NCBI GenBank assembly: GCA_963768715.1
Contig: CAVYJC010000009.1
Coordinates: 1-64,000 of the forward strand
From: DATKEJ01 sp963768715
Lineage (GTDB): Bacteria; Bacteroidota; Rhodothermia; Rhodothermales; DATKEJ01
DNA: 64,000 nt
Direction: 5' to 3'
Below, one piece after another: positions 61,313-64,000 of this stretch. Both the position numbers and the translations under genes were made by a program. Below the pieces are notes generated by a model, which saw only the letters and a program-made list of their open reading frames with translations, had not been told where the DNA came from and searched no databases. The stretch's first letter is position 1. The number at the start of each line of letters is the position of its first letter.

Positions 61313-62162
61313 ATGCTGACATTGATGATGCATTGTCCGAAAAGCCATTTTTCCCATTCACGCCTGTTTCTTGTCATCCTGGTCATTGTTGCGGCTTCGG
61401 CGTGCAGACAGCATCATGAGGTCTGGCAGACGTCTGATGATTTCGCCGCCGCTTTCGATACGGCAGGGGTCGAAGGTACGTTCGTGCTGCACGGCTCGGT
61501 ACTAATGAGTTCCAGACAAACGACCGCAAGCGAGCCGGAGACGCGGTTCCTGCCTGCATCGACGTTCAAGATCTTCAACGCTCTGGTCGCGCTGGAGACA
61601 GGTGTGATTCCCGACGAACACGCGACATTCAAGTGGGACGGGGTGGAGCGATCGGTCCCGGCTTGGAATCAGGACCACGACCTCGCCTCCGCAATCAGCG
61701 TATCGGCCGTGTGGTACTTCCAGGAGCTGGCGCGTCGTATCGGTCGCGAGCGAATGCAGGAGTGGATCGACCGGGCGAAATATGGAAATCAGAACATCGG
61801 CGGCGAAATCGACTCGTTCTGGCTCAACGGGCGACATCCGGATCTCGCCCGCTGGAGCAGGTTCGCTTCCTCGAGCGCCTCTACAAAGAGGATCTCCCTT
61901 TCTCCCATCGCAGCATGGAGATCGTCAAGCGGATCCTCATACGGAGGCAGACGGGTGACTGGACGGAGCACGGCAAGACCGGCTGGGCCGGAGAGGGCGA
62001 CAATCAGGTAGGTTGGTACGTCGGCTACGTTGAGCGAGCGCGAAGGGCGTGTGGTTCTTCGCCGACAATATCCACATCGTGAAGGACGAAGATGCCTGGG
62101 CGAGAATCCCGTTGACGAGGGCGATTTTGGCGAGGGAATTGGGAATTGGAAAAGAGGAGTGA
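61313..62162 (+). pseudogene. Class D beta-lactamase (OXA-like), disrupted
   Basis: A lipoprotein signal ends VAASAC. The catalytic FLPASTFKIFNALVALE (STFK) and AISVSAVWYFQELAR (SxV) are in the first frame, with WLNG at its end. Two shifts near 61829-61831 (GGG) and 61848-61851 (CCCG) lead through DIRISP to EQVRFLERLYKED in a third frame. That frame has GKTGWAGEG (the KTG motif). A further shift near 62035-62045 leads to VWFFADNIHIVKDEDAW and the stop. Three shifts make this either a decayed gene or the worst spot for sequencing error. Convergent with the membrane gene. Confidence 0.8.
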
Positions 62163-62181
62163 GGAATGCCTTTTGCGAAAG

Positions 62182-62604
62182 CTAACGCCCCCGCGTCGGT
62201 CCTCGTTCTACGACGTCTCGTCTGCGAAGCAATTGTGCGAAGACGATAATCCCTCCCATGCCAAACAGCCAAAACTCCCAAACGCCGATGTAAATGAACA
62301 CCGACGCCTCCAGATCACTGCTGAATACTGTCGGAATGTGCGCACAGGCCGGAAGGCCCAGACAGGCGAGGCCGATCGACCAAACGATGGGAATGTTCGT
62401 TGCTACTAAAAACGCCTTACCGCCCCTGCGTACCTCGCCCTCCTTGAGCTTTCGAAGAGCGAGGTAGAATGGAAGGACGAACGGAGCTCCGAGAAATGTA
62501 CCGATCGTCCAAAGTTTCCATTTCTCCTCCAGTCGCCTTCTCGAATCGACCAGCACAAAGAGTGCAGCAACACCGAAAGTGAGTGGGATAATGATTGCTC
62601 GCAT
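62182..62604 (-). CDS. Small integral membrane protein of unknown function
   Basis: 140 residues from ATG 62604 (MRAIIIPLTFGVAALFVLV). Four hydrophobic helices: around 4-18, WTIGTFLGAPFVLPFYLAL, TNIPIVWSIGLACLGL and YIGVWEFWLFGMGGIIVFA. The C-terminus is Arg-rich. A longer frame upstream reads through the heptamer array and is rejected. No family recognised. Confidence 0.6.
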   Translation of the reverse strand: MRAIIIPLTFGVAALFVLVDSRRRLEEKWKLWTIGTFLGAPFVLPFYLALRKLKEGEVRRGGKAFLVATNIPIVWSIGLACLGLPACAHIPTVFSSDLEASVFIYIGVWEFWLFGMGGIIVFAQLLRRRDVVERGPTRGR

Positions 62605-62673
62605 TGGGATCCTCGATTGGCGTCCCGGACTCATCCGTCTGCTCGGGACAATATAGAGCGTGCTGCCGATCTC

Positions 62674-62721
62674 GGACTTCGGACCCCGAACCCGGACTTC
62701 GGACTTCGGACTTCGGACCCC
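62674..62721. repeat. Heptamer array of GGACTTC type in a divergent intergenic region
   Basis: Six 7-base units of GGACTTC and GGACCCC type, with one six-base unit (GAACCC) in the middle, so the period slips by one there. It lies between the membrane gene and the DUF1015 gene (242 bases between starts). Unlike the other arrays it is not next to a stop codon. Confidence 0.7.
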
Positions 62722-62846
62722 TTCTGTTAAGATCTCATAAGATCGAGGCATACAAGCGCCAAATCACGTCCAATTCATATGCTTCGCAGTACTTTTCGAC
62801 GCCTGACAGGGGAAACCAACGAGCCTCCAGGCAGCGGCAAATTCAC

Positions 62847-64000
62847 ATGGCTATACTGCATCCCTTTCGCGCTCTCCGGCCGAAGCCCGACTTCGTCGAG
62901 CAGGTCGCCTGCGTTCCCTACGACGTGATCAGCGCCGAGGAGGCACGCACCATGGCCGCCGGCAAGCCACACTCGTTCTTGCGCGTCATCCGGCCCGAGG
63001 TTGACCTGGGGGAAGACGTCGACGAACACGATGACGCCGTCTACGAACGAGGCGCATCAAACCTGCGCGAATTCGCAAACGGCCCCTTGTTCGTGCAGGA
63101 GGAAGAGCCGTCTGTTTACGTCTATCGCCTCGTGATGAACGGCCGTCCGCAAACCGGCATCTTCGGATGCGTGTCCGTGGCGGACTACGACGCGGACGTC
63201 ATCCTGAAACATGAGAAGACGCGTCTCGACAAAGAGGACGATCGGACCCGTCACATCCTCACGCAGCAAGCCCACGCCGAGCCCGTGATGCTCACGTTCC
63301 GATCGACCGGCGACATCAACGCGGCTATCGATGAGGTAACGCAGGCTGCGCCGCTTTACGATTTCACAGCCTCCGATGGCGTACGACACGTGGTGTGGCG
63401 CGCTCCGGCGACGAATCCATTCGTCACGGCGTTTCAGTCCGTCCCGCACTTGTATGTGGCGGACGGCCATCATCGCTGCAAGGCCGCGAGCCGAGCTGCC
63501 GAGACCATCCGGTCGTCTCAGAACGGCTCGGCAACGGGGGGTGCCGAGTACGAGTTCTTTCCGGCCGTGCTGTTTCCGATGGACCAGATGAGGATCCTCG
63601 CGTACAACCGCGTCATCTATCGGCTTCCCGAGGGGCCCGACGCTTTCGAGGCGCAGCTCCGCGAGCGATTCGATATCCAGGAGGCGACTGATCCCAAACC
63701 CGACCACGCCGGCGAGATCCGTCTGTATCTTAACGGCCGTTGGCTCGGTCTTGCCCTCCCGGCCCCCGCAAGCGATGCAGTGGATGCCCGACTTGACGTT
63801 GCGCGTCTGGGAGAGCACCTTTTAGAGCCAATGCTCGGCATCAGCGACCCGCGTCGGGACGCTAATATCGGGTTCGTTGGTGGAATACGAGGGGCCACCG
63901 AACTGGAGCGTCTCGTAAACTCCAGTAAGGCCGCCATGGCAATTTCGATGTATCCGACGTCCATCGAGGAGCTCGTTGCAGTCTCCGATGCGGGACTCCT
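62847..64000 (+). CDS. DUF1015-family protein (cut by right window edge)
   Basis: 384 codons are visible from ATG 62847, without a stop. MAILHPFRALRPKPDFVEQVACVPYDVIS is the family start. ILKHEKTRLDKEDDRTRHI and LYVADGHHRCKAASRAAE are diagnostic of DUF1015 (COG4198). Family size is about 410-430 residues, so only a short tail is missing. Related genes often sit with serA or serC in Bacteroidota relatives, which would lie to the right. Function unknown; the DGHHR region suggests catalysis or metal binding. Confidence 0.88.
   Translation, partial: MAILHPFRALRPKPDFVEQVACVPYDVISAEEARTMAAGKPHSFLRVIRPEVDLGEDVDEHDDAVYERGASNLREFANGPLFVQEEEPSVYVYRLVMNGRPQTGIFGCVSVADYDADVILKHEKTRLDKEDDRTRHILTQQAHAEPVMLTFRSTGDINAAIDEVTQAAPLYDFTASDGVRHVVWRAPATNPFVTAFQSVPHLYVADGHHRCKAASRAAETIRSSQNGSATGGAEYEFFPAVLFPMDQMRILAYNRVIYRLPEGPDAFEAQLRERFDIQEATDPKPDHAGEIRLYLNGRWLGLALPAPASDAVDARLDVARLGEHLLEPMLGISDPRRDANIGFVGGIRGATELERLVNSSKAAMAISMYPTSIEELVAVSDAGL

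Noticed and set aside
62605..62751. N-terminal extension of the small membrane protein
   Set aside because: It translates the heptamer array into low-complexity SPKSEVR-type sequence; the hydrophobic start at 62604 is better.

Overview
The window looks like chromosome from a Gram-negative bacterium of the Rhodothermota/Balneolota/Bacteroidota side of the tree, most likely Rhodothermales-like. This placement is inferred from gene content, not from a marker search. It rests on BamA with two Skp/OmpH chaperones, a GWxTD-domain lipoprotein, a GH3 hexosaminidase fused to a serine beta-lactamase-like domain, SPOR and TPR envelope proteins, and one promoter that matches the Bacteroidota -7 box TAnnTTTG. 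Genes are dense and short GTGA-type start/stop overlaps are common. I see no rRNA, tRNA or CRISPR array.

Layout. 0-6.7 kb is accessory: a PIN/ribbon-helix-helix toxin-antitoxin pair with its own palindrome, katG, a methyltransferase, a secreted NTF2-like protein, and a two-gene nucleotidyltransferase module with an apparently leaderless promoter. 6.9-12.5 kb is an exact-boundary tandem duplication of 2,756 bp that carries an unfamiliar 758-residue protein twice and a truncated copy of a HAD phosphatase; the intact HAD gene follows. 13-21.3 kb holds small secreted or unknown proteins, a CHAD-ParA-O-methyltransferase operon divergent from a SixA-type phosphatase, a D-amino-acid oxidase, a PhoB-like response regulator and glmM. 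21.5-30.9 kb (+) has ctaA-ctaB (heme A synthesis), an M16 peptidase, rlmN, the GH3/beta-lactamase fusion and a cysteine-poor FmdB-like protein. 30.9-45.2 kb (-) is core: dxr-rseP-uppS-bamA-skp-skp ending at a terminator, then panB-surE-gatB-(thioredoxin-fold)-tpiA-GWxTD. 45.4-53.9 kb has TPR and amidotransferase-fold envelope proteins, a SPOR lipoprotein, a diacylglycerol-kinase-like gene, a BtuF/BtuC pair without ATPase, a polyprenyl synthase and a metallo-beta-lactamase-fold enzyme. 54-64 kb has a Tat-exported asparaginase, thiE, a polyprenol/dolichol-kinase-like membrane protein, arsC-like, a GH42-like protein, a CMD-family peroxidase, a YdjM-like protein, a broken class D beta-lactamase and a DUF1015 gene cut by the window edge.

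Two patterns cut across the annotation. First, several intergenic stretches hold arrays of degenerate 7-base repeats (for example GTACTTG, GTATTTG, GGACTTC, GTCCGAC, GTGCTGA). Many abut or contain the stop codon of a neighbouring gene, and one pair forms an inverted repeat between convergent genes. Hairpin elements with a GGACACGCC/GGCGTGTCC stem lie in the same kind of places. Second, eight genes, including the normally essential glmM, are interrupted by frameshifts, nearly all readable as one extra base. That looks more like residual insertion errors in the assembly than biology, although the class D beta-lactamase may be a true pseudogene.
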